Positions 54,301 through 62,650 of a stretch of DNA of 64,000 nt are shown here, one piece after another; positions within the stretch are counted from its first letter, which is position 1; each line of letters starts with the position of its first letter. Position numbers and translations under genes: made by a program. The notes below the pieces were generated by a model. The model was not told where the DNA came from. It was given only the letters and a program-made list of their open reading frames with translations, and did no database searches. This stretch comes from Microglena sp. YARC (lineage: Eukaryota; Chlorophyta; Chlorophyceae; Chlamydomonadales; Chlamydomonadaceae): assembly GCA_022414725.1 (NCBI GenBank), contig CM039464.1:54106268-54170267 (forward strand), read 5' to 3'.

Positions 54301-56624
54301 GGGATCAACTGTACCTACAAGACGGTCGTCTCCTCGGCGCCGCCATCTCCGACCTGACGTGGAACGATGCATCGCTTCCGATGGTCGACCGCAATCACGG
54401 CCTGCCATGGGCGGACGTGCATGCGGGGCATAGGTGCCATCACATAGGTTCATCCTCGACGCGATTGGTGAAGGATGAAGCGAGCAGCCTTTTCAATCTA
54501 CACTTACCAGGAGAAGTCACGCTCGCGATAGGCGGCGCGGACGCCGTCCTCGGGTACTCCCTTTCTTCCTCGTCATCGCGGCACGTCGTCGTCGACATCC
54601 TCGTCGCGGCCAGCGGTGCGATCCGGGTCGCTGTATTGCCTGGAGACATCTGGACGTGGGAGGAGGACCCGAGAACGGAGGCCGCCGTCACCCTCTGGCG
54701 AGTGCAGTTGGCGGACAAGTCCCCCTACGTAGAAAGCATGGAGGCCGTACTGGAGGTGGTGGTCGCTGATGACGGAGGGGGCTCCATCATCGAGGGTAGC
54801 GAGGGCGGAGGGATCTGGGAGACGGACCCCGATCACCTTGTGCTGATGTTCAAAACAAGAGGAGGGTACTACGGAGAAGGCCAAGTCCGATGGAAGAAAA
54901 CTGGCGCCGCACACCCGTTTACTCTGATCCCTCCAGCGAACACTTCTCTTCATACAAGCGTCGTTCTCTCGATATCTTTCGATGAGGTCAGTTGGGGGCG
55001 CGCTCTCGGTACCGCCTCCGCTGCATACATGGACCTCAGGGTTGCCTGTTCGTCCGATTTGTTCGCGTTGAGCATCCAGGCAAGTGGATCCGTTTGGGTC
55101 AGAGACTGCGTCAATGCGTCAGCTTTGGTGGTCGACGACGTCTCCCTTTCCGGCGACGGGGGCGTCGTATGGGCTGTTTTGCCTGCTGGGGCAAGCGATA
55201 TCGTATGGTCGAGGAAAGTGGGTGCTGCTTTATCCGTCGATTGCCTATTCGACGAAGAAGATGAGTCGCTTATTGTGGCCCTGCATTTCGGTACGTTTTC
55301 CACACATTTCGAGATGGTGACGTTTGACCAGTCTTTGTCCTCATCGGTCGTAGCACTTCCCGCGTCTGGGGAGAACGTGGTGGTAGCATCCCAGTCCTCC
55401 CCGAGGACACCTGGCAACGCGCTCATGTTCAGAGGTATGTGCAACGCCGTGCTCGGAACGTACTCGGAGGTGCGCCTTGCAAGTTCGCTACTCCTGTCGA
55501 TTCGTGGTGATTCATCCTTTCCTGGGCTAGTGTGGCTTGCGGGATCCGATCAATTGGAGGTACCTGAGAACGCTGTTGCAGTGATCGGTTGCGATAATAA
55601 CAGTAGTACTTGTACTTCAGCTTGGATTAATGTCGTGTCCCTGCACAACTGTTCGTTGGACAGAGCGATCATGGCGGCGGGCATCGCCGATTCTGGGTTG
55701 TTCATGTTGATGGTATCTATTAAGGATATCGTAGATCCACGTGCTGTACGGATAGGATGCAGTAGCAGCAGCTACAGCGGCAATCGTTCATTTTCTATCG
55801 AACACTTATGTTCCGGTACCGGTGGTGGGGGTGTTCTGGCGTTGCAGCTTCCCGGTCATTCGTCTTCTCTCAAGCTCCCTGGCGCGGCGATGGAGGCGCT
55901 CGGTGGCGTGTACCTGTCCGGGAACCGGCAGGTTTTTTCCCCGTCTGTGGGGGGCGCGGGCCTTGTGTTGGCAGCGCCTGACGCGGACGTTGGAATCGTG
56001 GCCTCGGGAGATGTCCACCTTCGGAGCACCTTGGGGAGAGTGCGAATTTCCTCTGATATCGTGGCCGAGCGGGACTGTCGCGTGCTGGGAAGTTCGTGTT
56101 TCCTGGGTCCCACCTCGTTCGAGGCGCCCTCCGCTTTCAACGAGGAACTTGTCGTGGATGGAGACTTGTTTGTGAACCGGTCGATGTCGGTACGTGGTTC
56201 GGTATTTTTAGATGGCCCCGTCTCCATGGCACCTTTGGGTCCACCCGTCCGGCTTTCGGACAACGCGCTGACCGAGGTCGGTCAGATTGTTTTCAGGGAT
56301 GACGGACGCGGCTTCTCGCTGGTCGGAGGGACTTATGCGGACGAGGAGGACCCGCGTCTATTGTTTGAAGGCTTATCGCATCCGGACACAGCCCAGCGGT
56401 ACTACGGGCGTGCGCAGATGGGCGAGGTCGGTGGGGGGCAGAGTCTGGTGGACGCGGCGTGGATGTACGCAGACGGTATGGAGACGCGCGACCGCACCGT
56501 TGGGACGTTCCTGCGTTTGTCCGAGTCTATAAAGTTGCACGCTGGCCAGAAGTTAAGGGCTAGCGTGGACGCTTCTGGGGGGTGCTTGTGCTTGCCAACG
56601 ACGGTGATTCGCGTTTCCCACTGA
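51399..56624 (+). CDS. Giant fibre protein with discoidin-like domain
   Basis: 1741 residues of beta-rich, Ser/Ala/Val-rich sequence typical of a fibre shaft, with repeated short blocks such as YVTLSNLI/YVQLSNYV. Around residues 560-740 is an F5/8C (discoidin)-like domain: YAPDSWSAPYQAFSD, then HGEWVQLNFPSVLYVHSVFI and DDFAILGLP, which could bind glycans. A 24-bp tandem repeat sits at 54132-54180. The frame ends shortly after a G6 run (56577-56582). The S74 tip continues in another frame to 57193. Probably a virion surface fibre. Confidence 0.75.
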   Translation: MSSSSTDNVHLRMVGNNPVIHTEAPTFGIVMDPAIATPGNAALALRHGDDVFFTATEVADGKHSAVLRAGDPSHPDVGATLTLGVQANDALRISQTDVLFRTTAHMQSNLIVRDSLVVQNGAISATNFDNLVDDFITNSLILPPTANALATAYVTLSNLIVSRVASASTGGANNESYYGSMIPTGSETMQMGSIACADVVAGSLMAYTYCNLPVDFRCAYMDQPPSAYALNMAYVQLSNYVQTKLATLNTTLSVMEGYGGNTSTSNNSIQLPSDGMWQTDMWLQSADGTDRMLFHTGGGTEFPSQRYTWRAQEVGASFLDIEPGVGMTLHEGTLFAPSVDVAGPLSVAGSLVVSGPDVDFRQVECLRIPTGNVEAGTVFANHYCNLPTASSVQRGVVQIAASRNQLLDAYSSNVAVSASLFAAVNSNIDSRVTNATVLVTEALYAATESYQRSINDTQSIVRDYYTNEPVECIKMTSHASNAGDVMSLMLINDTDESVKLDIYPDAAGSEASLVATKGLMIRGSTAAEIDIGSVVRVRTGPDAARIIPEGPEFALTPGFEATSSSTYAPDSWSAPYQAFSDTPLATSWISKLGAYTSDSGAPTSESALTNTLSLVGDAPISVHGEWVQLNFPSVLYVHSVFIACSSMNYMPDDFAILGLPEGDAGWRNLYFRASQSPFLGRGEGMWYTLPRGAGILPLVAVRLVVTRMASRATLPGVFSTSVQVDLVRFLASESVLASDLLFSVGDEVAPTLSVSHAGSVGVRLVGTPSAALHVGNALEPRTVVLFDNDPDLPNEHEFRGFGISPAALTMRVEGPEASFSFEAGRCLSNSDEVASISGSDGTLSTGGSLRFAGEFRHTSSQHAFIIDNGDFMAGPLVMPDAHRDTVLIRDSNTYVTIGGRLSFVNNYGSNVDLDSASNLDLDSASNLDSVNREDSNALLVLDWNTVSSPCGHGMLGTPEVPWASIAGRDQLYLQDGRLLGAAISDLTWNDASLPMVDRNHGLPWADVHAGHRCHHIGSSSTRLVKDEASSLFNLHLPGEVTLAIGGADAVLGYSLSSSSSRHVVVDILVAASGAIRVAVLPGDIWTWEEDPRTEAAVTLWRVQLADKSPYVESMEAVLEVVVADDGGGSIIEGSEGGGIWETDPDHLVLMFKTRGGYYGEGQVRWKKTGAAHPFTLIPPANTSLHTSVVLSISFDEVSWGRALGTASAAYMDLRVACSSDLFALSIQASGSVWVRDCVNASALVVDDVSLSGDGGVVWAVLPAGASDIVWSRKVGAALSVDCLFDEEDESLIVALHFGTFSTHFEMVTFDQSLSSSVVALPASGENVVVASQSSPRTPGNALMFRGMCNAVLGTYSEVRLASSLLLSIRGDSSFPGLVWLAGSDQLEVPENAVAVIGCDNNSSTCTSAWINVVSLHNCSLDRAIMAAGIADSGLFMLMVSIKDIVDPRAVRIGCSSSSYSGNRSFSIEHLCSGTGGGGVLALQLPGHSSSLKLPGAAMEALGGVYLSGNRQVFSPSVGGAGLVLAAPDADVGIVASGDVHLRSTLGRVRISSDIVAERDCRVLGSSCFLGPTSFEAPSAFNEELVVDGDLFVNRSMSVRGSVFLDGPVSMAPLGPPVRLSDNALTEVGQIVFRDDGRGFSLVGGTYADEEDPRLLFEGLSHPDTAQRYYGRAQMGEVGGGQSLVDAAWMYADGMETRDRTVGTFLRLSESIKLHAGQKLRASVDASGGCLCLPTTVIRVSH
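54132..54180 (+). repeat. 24-bp in-frame tandem repeat
   Basis: GACTTGGACTCTGCAAGCAA occurs twice with a partial third unit, encoding LDLDSASN repeats within the fibre shaft. Confidence 0.8.
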
Positions 56625-57193
56625 CCGTCAGTGGAGATGCACCGTCGGACCTCGTGCAGGCGGCGTTTGGATCCTCGATATCGAGGCCGCCTGTAGCTCC
56701 GTTGCCGAGTTACACGGGAATGCGTTTGGAGAGCGGGGGTGGGGACTTGGTGATTCTAGGTGGCGAGGGGGGTGGCGTGATGCAGGTGTCCGACGTTGGC
56801 GTCGCCTTGGATCTGAACCCTGCAGGCGGGCTTGTGCGTGTGAACGGTGTGCCGATTCAGTCCACGTCGGACGGGCGCCAGAAGACGAATCGCTCGGATC
56901 TTTTGGGTACCTCGTCTGCGGACATTTTGCGGAGGCTGCGTCCGTGCACGTACACCCACCGTGGCATGGTGGAGGCGGGGTTCATAGCACAGGAGGTGTT
57001 CTGCGAGGTCCCGGAGATGCGTCACCTCATCTCACTCCCTAGAGACTTTGAGATCGATGACGACAACACGCTTGGCAATGCGCCGGTCGGGTCAGTGGGT
57101 TTGAACTATGTGGGCATTATCGCGTACCTAGTGAGCGCGATGCAGGAGCAAGCAAAAAAGATCGAGGACCTCCAGGCGAGAATCGCCAAGTAG
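56582..57193 (+). CDS. S74 chaperone tip of the giant fibre
   Basis: 203 residues in a frame shifted relative to the fibre shaft, entered at a G6 run (56577-56582). STSDGRQKTNRSDLL has the Ser and Lys of the S74 dyad. RLRPCTYTHRGMVEAGFIAQ then EVFCEVPEMRHLI and LNYVGIIAYLVSAMQEQAKK complete the domain. It should fold and trimerise the fibre and then cleave itself. A 200-bp near-copy of its 3' half lies at 61428-61640. Confidence 0.7.
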   Translation: MLVLANDGDSRFPLTVSGDAPSDLVQAAFGSSISRPPVAPLPSYTGMRLESGGGDLVILGGEGGGVMQVSDVGVALDLNPAGGLVRVNGVPIQSTSDGRQKTNRSDLLGTSSADILRRLRPCTYTHRGMVEAGFIAQEVFCEVPEMRHLISLPRDFEIDDDNTLGNAPVGSVGLNYVGIIAYLVSAMQEQAKKIEDLQARIAK

Positions 57194-57285
57194 AAGATAA
57201 ACACATACAAGAGGACTTTGGGAGGGATTGTAACATAATTCCCTAGCTGTATGTCGCCGACTGTAAAATCCCGAGTTTGAGGCAA

Positions 57286-57318
57286 AGGTGTCCCATTTTT
57301 TTTTCAAAACAACCTTTA
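57286..57318 (+). promoter_or_regulatory. Family A-like repeat upstream of S74 gene
   Basis: AAGGTGTCCCATTTTTTTTT, then CAAAACAACCTTTAAAG, directly before ATG 57324. A diverged member of family A in sense orientation. Just upstream is a family B-like tip (CGCCGACTGTA near 57256). Confidence 0.4.
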
Positions 57319-57323
57319 AAGAG

Positions 57324-58943
57324 ATGATGATCAAGTTTTCAGAAGTACATGTTCGTTCTGAAGTCACTTCTAATCTTGTGAACGCCCCCTACCCTCCTCT
57401 GTCGGGTATCAGAGCACAGTCAGGCACTTCAGGACTTCCAACCCTATCTTTCTCTAACGCTCATGACACCGGTTTGTTCAATCCAAGTGTGGGGACGCTA
57501 GGTGTGGTTGCCGGGGGAGCAGAGCTGGTGCGCGTTTCCAACACCGTGAGTGTGATGGGAGATCTCGTGGTGTCCTCGAACATTATTCCTTCCGCAAACG
57601 CTACGCAGTACATAGGGTCATCGACCATGCACTTCAAGGAGGCGTGGATCGACACGCTCCACATATCCTCGAACACATTGTACATCGGGGACACACCCGT
57701 GCTCGGAACGGATGACCAGACAGTGTCCATCCGCGCGGACCCTGGTCAAGGCATCTCGATTACGACCACCGGCGTGGGCAAGACCTCTTTGGTCTCCGAA
57801 AGCGGCGTCAACGTGGTGGCCGGCGGAGGAGTGAACATGCAGGTCACCGGACTCAATAAGGTTGTGGACATCCAGTCGAGCGGTGCCGGCGGCACCGTGC
57901 AACTCGGCGCGACCAAGGAGGTGGTCATTACCACGCCCCTCACCACGGTCTCAAACAACCTGAATGTGAGCATAAACCTGACCGTCAACGGGTCCAATTT
58001 CACCGTGAACACCCAGACCGTAACTGTAGAGGATAACATCATCGTGCTCAACTCCGGCGAGATCGGACCCGGTGTCACAAAAGGCGAGGCAGGTATCACC
58101 ATAGACAGGGGAGACGCGCTGGACTACCAGCTCCTCTTTAGGGAGTCCGACGACAAGTTCGTCATGGGCCCTCAAGGTTCCCTTGTCCCAATCGCCACCG
58201 AGACCTTCGCGGCAAACGCTGGTAACATATCTACAGGCGTTCTTGGAGTGACCATGGGCGGCACCGGCGTCTCCGCGAGCACCGGAACCGGGAGCAACGT
58301 GTTGAGCGATAATGCTACGATGAGCAACCTGAACATCGTAGGAGGGATATACCAGAACAGAGTACCATTTAAGGTGGGCGGTGGCTTTGATGACGGAACG
58401 GTTGGGTTTCCGTCCATTACATTCACGTCTGATTCAAACACCGGTTTGTACAGACTTGGTGCGGATAAAATTGGGATCAGCACCGGGGGTGTGTCGCGTG
58501 TAACTATTTTGGATAACGGAAACGTTGGTTTTGGTACAAACGCACCCGGAGCCAGATTGCATGTTGTAGGCGATGGATATTTCAATGGCAACGTGATCGC
58601 TACCAGCAACATCATCGGTTTCAGCACAATGGAGTCCGATTCTAACGTCAAGCACCACTCCGAGCCCATCACGGACGCGCTGGACAAGATCGACGCGATC
58701 GGCGCGTACACCTTCGAGTACCGTGGCGACGATAGCCGCAAGAGGCACGCCGGAGTCATCGCGCAGCAGGTGCAACGAGTCCTTCCGGAAGTCGTAGACG
58801 TGCACCCGCTTAAGGACACTCTCACGGTCGCTTACGGCAACTTGTCATCGTTGCTGCTGGCGGGAGTCCAGGAACTGCGCGACGAAGTGAACAACCTAAA
58901 AGAGGAACTCAAGGAAATCCGTGAATCGCTCGCCCCACAATAA
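57324..58943 (+). CDS. Tail-fibre-like protein with S74 intramolecular chaperone
   Basis: 539 residues from ATG 57324 (MIKFSEVHVRSEVTSNLV); the open frame begins at a GTG inside the repeat. A phage-fibre-like body has GLPTLSFSNAHDTGLFNPSV and a second similar block GFPSITFTSDSNTGLYRLG, then RLHVVGDGYFNGNVIATSN. The S74 domain starts at ESDSNVKHHSEPI with the Ser/Lys pair and continues RHAGVIAQQVQRVLPEVVDV and TVAYGNLSSLLLAGVQEL. The frame is intact, unlike its two relatives. Likely a virion surface spike that trims itself during assembly. Confidence 0.8.
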   Translation: MMIKFSEVHVRSEVTSNLVNAPYPPLSGIRAQSGTSGLPTLSFSNAHDTGLFNPSVGTLGVVAGGAELVRVSNTVSVMGDLVVSSNIIPSANATQYIGSSTMHFKEAWIDTLHISSNTLYIGDTPVLGTDDQTVSIRADPGQGISITTTGVGKTSLVSESGVNVVAGGGVNMQVTGLNKVVDIQSSGAGGTVQLGATKEVVITTPLTTVSNNLNVSINLTVNGSNFTVNTQTVTVEDNIIVLNSGEIGPGVTKGEAGITIDRGDALDYQLLFRESDDKFVMGPQGSLVPIATETFAANAGNISTGVLGVTMGGTGVSASTGTGSNVLSDNATMSNLNIVGGIYQNRVPFKVGGGFDDGTVGFPSITFTSDSNTGLYRLGADKIGISTGGVSRVTILDNGNVGFGTNAPGARLHVVGDGYFNGNVIATSNIIGFSTMESDSNVKHHSEPITDALDKIDAIGAYTFEYRGDDSRKRHAGVIAQQVQRVLPEVVDVHPLKDTLTVAYGNLSSLLLAGVQELRDEVNNLKEELKEIRESLAPQ

Positions 58944-58997
58944 TGGAAATTAATGATGATCTCAATTTAAATTGGTATTAAACTGTATTAAAAGAAG

Positions 58998-61268
58998 ATG
59001 GATGTGGGACTGCCACTTTCAAACTCATACGATCCTGGAGAAACCATAACAAACCCTGATGAGATAAATACAAACACATTATTTGTATGCGATGTGGTCT
59101 TACCATCAACATATGCTGAAGATTGCGTACTCTTCAAGAACGGAGGAGTACATGTAGGAGCTTACGCAGGTGTGCGGGATGTGGCGTCCGGAATTCCCAA
59201 ACTTCGTGTTAGAGGTGGAATAGGAGGCCAAGCACCACCACATGCATATATCGTGTACGTCGATGTATACCCGATCCCTGCGGACGATTTGACGCACGAG
59301 ATAGCATTCGAATTCAGAACAGATCCCACGGAAGGAGTCGGTGTCTGGATAGACGGGACTTTGTACTGCGAAGCCACAGGATCTTTTCACAGTGCAAATG
59401 GCGATTGGTCGGGTAATGGGCCTGGTTCATTCGGACGGGTTGAATCGAATTTTGCAGTGGGCGAGTCGTCGAACCCTTGGCCAGTTTCAATCACAAAGCC
59501 GCTAAGGAGGTACGATAACCAGCTCGGATGGCTCTCTGCCATGGAGGCCAATCTCGGAACTCCCGACTACGTGTACAGCGGGCCGTTGACGTTCGAGTCA
59601 TTGACTCTTGCCACGGACACCATGTTCTTGATGGATGTTGTCATTCCCACAAACTTTGCTAGCAGCTGCATTTTGTTCGACTACGGAGGATCTGGATACG
59701 GTCTCTATATAAGCGTAGTCCGATCTCAGGTGGATGGAAGCACAGTAATGCGTGTGGTTGCAAGCAACATTTCTACAGTGGACATTTCGGATTTTCCGAG
59801 GGACGGTCGTTGGCACAATATAGCATTTAATTTACAGAAGAAGGATAACGATATTGACACGTCACGTGTGTGGATAGATGGTGTACTTAAGGTTACTAGT
59901 ACAGGGGAACTTGGGGCCTTTATATCAGGGTCAGATGGAGGAGGATTCGGTTTATTTAACAACACCGTGAAGAATATGCAGGACACGACACCATGGCCTT
60001 CTAGTTTGCGAACAATTCGCATTTACCTAAACGAGACCGGCTGTCTACCCTTTTTTGGAGCTCTGAGTTTTGCAGACATCGCTCACGAGTACGGGCTTTC
60101 GACCACGCAACCAGTCGCGCTAGACAGCTTCTACCAAAATCGACCTGCAATCACCATTGGAATATGGGACACACGTAGATCCGCTCTTGCACGTAAGGCG
60201 TTTGTAGGTCGATTGGGGACACCGAACGTTCCATCGGATGGTTCATTGTCCCTCCTTGCATTCAGGGGCGGAAGGAGAAAGCCTCCTGCATTGGCGCGCG
60301 AGATAGTGACCGTGCCTCCGCAGATGAATGGGTTCGCTGTGGACGTTGCGACAGAGCTTTTCGCTGCATCATTTGCGAATACCACACAAGCGCAGATGGA
60401 ATCTGACGGATGGATATTCAATACTACTAATGTGTTGACATTTGAAAGTACGTTTGCTTGGGGTTATACGACAGGAACGATTTCCTCGCCTTCAGTGATC
60501 GATACGCTATCGGGCGTTGGATTAGTATCGTGGACATTATACGGTAGTTTTTTGGAAGGAGAAGAGACAATAACATTTCGGGTACAAGATGTGTCAAACG
60601 GAAATGTAATTACACTCGATACTAAACCCTTGGCAACGACCAGTACGACATTCACATACGATCTGCGAGATCTAGATTCAAGTGTGGTCGATATTTACAA
60701 CCCCAAGGGGGTTAAAATCATTGCTTACATGGGTAACATGGGTATAAGCGACCGCTATCATCTTGAAAGTTTTAGTGCGTCGAAGATTGAAAACTACGTT
60801 TGTGCCGCCAGCACGAACAGAGCAACTTGGTTAAGAGCTTGGAAGGTGTTCGACCTTAACAATGGTAATTTTTGGCAATCACAGGATGGCGCATACAACA
60901 TCAGTATCCAACCCCAGGACGGTTCTGCTCGGTTGTTACGTTACATGAACGGATTCAATGACGGGATTCTGGGCGAATTCATCTCCTTGCGCATCCCTTG
61001 GCCCATCTACTTAACCTCATACGAGATGACTGGCAGCTGCACAGACTGGGTTGTGTACGGGAGCGTGGATGGTAAGTCGTTCGATGTGCTCGACACGCAG
61101 ATAGGTATCGAATCTGTGTCTGTAAGTACAAAGCGTCTCATCACACCCACTGTAAGTCCAAGCGAAAATGCTTGTAACATATTTGTAGTGAAGTTCACGA
61201 GGATGGCGAGAGGTGGTTTTAACAGAGGAGAAATGAATGTCATGAATTTCAGAGGCTTCCGTGCATGA
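58998..61268 (+). CDS. Surface protein with two LamG-like domains and a discoidin-like domain
   Basis: 756 residues in one frame. Two concanavalin A/LamG-like repeats cover ~25-165 and ~200-345. Each has a strand like LFVCDVVLPSTYAEDCVLFK or MFLMDVVIPTNFASSCILFD and a V-W-I-D-G signature (GVGVWIDGTLYC; SRVWIDGVLKV). The C-terminal ~165 residues resemble F5/8C: RAWKVFDLNNGNFWQS, then GEFISLRIPWPIYLTSYEM and DWVVYGSVDGKSFDV. No S74 domain or signal peptide is present. With the two fibre genes upstream it forms a host-attachment cluster. Likely glycan-binding. Confidence 0.65.
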   Translation: MDVGLPLSNSYDPGETITNPDEINTNTLFVCDVVLPSTYAEDCVLFKNGGVHVGAYAGVRDVASGIPKLRVRGGIGGQAPPHAYIVYVDVYPIPADDLTHEIAFEFRTDPTEGVGVWIDGTLYCEATGSFHSANGDWSGNGPGSFGRVESNFAVGESSNPWPVSITKPLRRYDNQLGWLSAMEANLGTPDYVYSGPLTFESLTLATDTMFLMDVVIPTNFASSCILFDYGGSGYGLYISVVRSQVDGSTVMRVVASNISTVDISDFPRDGRWHNIAFNLQKKDNDIDTSRVWIDGVLKVTSTGELGAFISGSDGGGFGLFNNTVKNMQDTTPWPSSLRTIRIYLNETGCLPFFGALSFADIAHEYGLSTTQPVALDSFYQNRPAITIGIWDTRRSALARKAFVGRLGTPNVPSDGSLSLLAFRGGRRKPPALAREIVTVPPQMNGFAVDVATELFAASFANTTQAQMESDGWIFNTTNVLTFESTFAWGYTTGTISSPSVIDTLSGVGLVSWTLYGSFLEGEETITFRVQDVSNGNVITLDTKPLATTSTTFTYDLRDLDSSVVDIYNPKGVKIIAYMGNMGISDRYHLESFSASKIENYVCAASTNRATWLRAWKVFDLNNGNFWQSQDGAYNISIQPQDGSARLLRYMNGFNDGILGEFISLRIPWPIYLTSYEMTGSCTDWVVYGSVDGKSFDVLDTQIGIESVSVSTKRLITPTVSPSENACNIFVVKFTRMARGGFNRGEMNVMNFRGFRA

Positions 61269-61319
61269 ATTGTGGAAATGAATGATGCATGCGCAAATCG
61301 CTGACTTGGTGTCTGCACT

Positions 61320-61640
61320 CGAATACATGTAAGTCCGATATTTCTGAGAAACAACGTTTCGGAGAAAAAAACATTTCGGAGAGCATGACAAATAATGAAT
61401 GGGACGCTTCGCTGAAATTGTGGAGTGGTGGAGGCAGGGTTCATAGCACAGGAGGTGTTCAGCGAGGTCCCGGAGATGTGGCATCTCACTCCCTAGAGAC
61501 TTTGAGATCGATGACGGCAACACGCTTGGCAATGCGCCGGTCGGGTCAGTGGAACTATGTGGGCATTATCGCGTACCTAGTGAGCGCGATGCAGGAACAA
61601 GCAAATAAGATTGAGGACCTCCAGGCGAGGATCTCACACG
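61320..61640 (+). pseudogene. Chimeric scrap: duplicated leader plus S74 3' fragment
   Basis: About 61340-61420 copies the leader and first codons of the metalloprotease gene (AACATTTCGGAGAGCATGAC; CAAATAATGAATGGGACGC; also at 62598-62650). About 61428-61640 copies the 3' end of the S74 tip at 56965-57190 with a few changes (GCACAGGAGGTGTTC; GAGATCGATGACGGCAACAC; GCGTACCTAGTGAGCGCGAT). Small deletions break the frame. It is a recombination product. Confidence 0.75.
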
Positions 61641-61765
61641 GCGTTGTTGTCCCCGAACGTGAGTCTCGCGAGATTGGAAAGCGATCGACTTGAGGGGCTC
61701 AAGCAGCTGAATGTGGGATGAATGCTCTTGGGCGTTCATTCGGGGCGGAAAAAATTGTAATGTAC

Positions 61766-61795
61766 CGTTGAACATTATTTGAGAACAACTGTATG
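61766..61795 (+). repeat. Family A repeat core
   Basis: ACATTATTTGAGAACAACTG followed by TATG, next to the 3' end of the minus-strand gene. It has no full gene downstream in sense orientation. Confidence 0.5.
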
Positions 61796-61800
61796 TTTAC

Positions 61801-62460
61801 TTATTTTCGGAAAGCAAACGAGTCAACTGTTGCTTCCTTTTGGGCTTTGTGAATGTCGCGTGGCCACAACGTACATCCGATCGTCGTCAAATTGAAACTG
61901 TACCGTCCCACGATATTTGAATCATGTACCTCACCCTCCTCGTATTCGGATCCGGGGAGAATGACTCTGCACAATTTGGGGAACTCGAGATCCCCGTTGG
62001 GACATGATACACGAGGTCCGAACCGTAATTGTGACACACCCTCTCCCCATCCATCAGTCAGCTGCCCCTTAACGTAATTCAACAACTTGACATCGTCCAC
62101 ATCCATCCTCGAGGGCCTCCATTCGTCCGGCACTTTGTTTTTCCCAAAAGAAAACAGACCTCCTCCTCCTCGTTGGTGTTTCTTCAGAGTCTTCGAAAAG
62201 CTCAAGACGATCTCGACGAACATGAACCCGTTCGCGACAGGTTTTAAACGGGCGTGCTTGAAATCGACCGGCCACATACCCATCGAGTTCAGCAGAGGGA
62301 CCTCTTCGATCAGATGCTCGAAACCGAACGATTTCCATCGTTTTTTTATGGACGCGATCGCTTCTCTCGGGACGGGGGTGGGTGTGAACAATCCCAGGTT
62401 GACGTCGGGACGGTGACATTGCACGTCGTCCGACACAGCGGGGAAAGTCAGCGTAATCAT
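61801..62460 (-). CDS. Conserved-looking soluble protein, unknown
   Basis: 219 residues from ATG 62460 (MITLTFPAVSDDVQCHRPD). It has mixed alpha/beta pattern, a basic helix (REAIASIKKRWKSFGFEHL), a Gly-rich loop (KHQRGGGGLFSFGKNKVPDE) and IGCTLWPRDIHKAQKEATVD near the end. It contains no membrane segment or catalytic motif I know. The frame is intact. It is divergent from the metalloprotease gene with a ~165-bp shared upstream region. Confidence 0.55.
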   Translation of the reverse strand: MITLTFPAVSDDVQCHRPDVNLGLFTPTPVPREAIASIKKRWKSFGFEHLIEEVPLLNSMGMWPVDFKHARLKPVANGFMFVEIVLSFSKTLKKHQRGGGGLFSFGKNKVPDEWRPSRMDVDDVKLLNYVKGQLTDGWGEGVSQLRFGPRVSCPNGDLEFPKLCRVILPGSEYEEGEVHDSNIVGRYSFNLTTIGCTLWPRDIHKAQKEATVDSFAFRK

Positions 62461-62597
62461 TGGCGCACACGATCAGAATCTAAAATACGAAGATGTTAAA
62501 AAATCACTGGCTTGTTGTCGCGTTTCTCTTCCGCACTCGAAGGTTGCAACAAAATGTCCGGTCCGACTTTTCTGAGAAAAATCATTTCGGAGAAAAA

Positions 62598-62650
62598 AAC
62601 ATTTCGGAGAGCATGACAAATAATGAATGGGACGCTTCGCTGAAATTTTC
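62598..62650 (+). repeat. Duplicated leader of the metalloprotease gene
   Basis: AACATTTCGGAGAGCATGAC and the first codons to GACGCTTCGCTGAAATT, repeated at 61366-61420. Tandem motifs TTTCTGAGAAA and TTTCGGAGAAA precede both copies. Confidence 0.75.

Noticed and set aside
61289..61693. 134-codon frame as a gene
   Set aside because: It runs through a duplicated leader and a frame-disrupted S74 scrap.
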